This document shows, piece by piece, positions 41,391 through 41,426 of a stretch of DNA of 41,426 bases. Source of the stretch: Candidatus Nitrosopumilus sp. (GTDB lineage: Archaea > Thermoproteota > Nitrososphaeria > Nitrososphaerales > Nitrosopumilaceae). The notes under the pieces are model-generated. The model worked only from the letters and a program-made list of their open reading frames with translations, did no database searches and had not been told where the DNA came from. Each line of letters begins with the position of its first letter. Position 1 is the first letter of the stretch. The position numbers were made by a program, and so were the translations under genes. The stretch lies in the NCBI GenBank assembly GCA_028351415.1, contig JAOMJV010000008.1, forward strand, positions 1-41,426. The letters run 5' to 3'.

Positions 41391-41398
41391 ATAAATAC
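41391..41398 (+). promoter_or_regulatory. TATA box of the gene entering at the window end
   Basis: ATAAATAC begins 29 bp before an ATG at 41420, the standard leaderless spacing of this genome. Confidence 0.45.
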
Positions 41399-41419
41399 CT
41401 AAAAGAATCACAAAATAGA

Positions 41420-41426
41420 ATGGCAA
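41420..41426 (+). CDS. Partial gene start at the window edge
   Basis: ATG GCA A is the last sequence in the window and lies 29 bp after a TATA-like box. Only Met-Ala can be read; the product is unknown. Confidence 0.35.

Noticed and set aside
1-41426. CRISPR arrays, insertion sequences, prophage or integrase genes
   Set aside because: No regularly spaced repeats, transposase or integrase frames and no terminal inverted repeats were seen on reading both strands.

Overview
The window is about 41 kb of AT-rich DNA whose gene content points to an ammonia-oxidising archaeon of the Nitrosopumilus type (Thaumarchaeota/Nitrososphaerota). The pointers are two TFB genes, Alba, a family-B DNA polymerase with a PCNA-binding tail, a Hef-type helicase without nuclease, methylmalonyl-CoA mutase, MeaB and epimerase as used in the 3-hydroxypropionate/4-hydroxybutyrate cycle, PPDK and triosephosphate isomerase. 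Many small membrane or zinc-finger proteins are also present, and a TATA-like box 28-30 nt ahead of many start codons suggests mostly leaderless mRNAs. No tRNA, rRNA, CRISPR array or insertion sequence was seen.

Layout. 1-5.4 kb: small Cys-rich or membrane proteins, a nitroreductase, a stand-alone AsnC ligand domain and a degenerate translation-GTPase-like protein. 5.4-16.5 kb: ilvC; the B12-binding mutase subunit on the opposite strand; alba-tfb; an M1 aminopeptidase with an overlapping membrane-anchored protein; meaB-mutase large subunit; a TPR protein, a methyltransferase-like protein and the epimerase. 16.5-26 kb: small regulators or nuclease-like proteins, a second nitroreductase, then a minus-strand block of dCMP deaminase, polB, a SemiSWEET-like protein, tpiA, ppdK and an HTH-CBS regulator. 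26-33.6 kb: secreted proteins, including one with an EF-hand-like loop, small proteins, Hef helicase, parvulin and a second TFB.

33.7-39 kb is the most interesting part. It holds a B12-binding regulator with the CarH photoreceptor signature W-x9-EH and E-x-H-x2-G, but with a non-MerR N-terminus. It is surrounded by an SRPBCC protein, a phytoene-desaturase-like FAD enzyme, two small unknown proteins and an SDR protein with a membrane tail. The four transcription units of this cluster each carry the octamer TGGCACTA at a fixed distance (27-28 bp, measured from its first G) upstream of the TATA box, which itself lies 28-29 bp before the start codon. I infer a previously undescribed archaeal regulon, possibly responding to light or B12, with this octamer as operator. 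The neighbouring TFB gene has a degenerate copy at nearly the same spacing.

39-41.4 kb: a long gene-poor stretch with two or three candidate structured RNAs, a zinc-finger protein, an algal/cyanobacterial-looking long-chain flavodoxin, a small membrane protein and the first codons of a gene that runs off the window.
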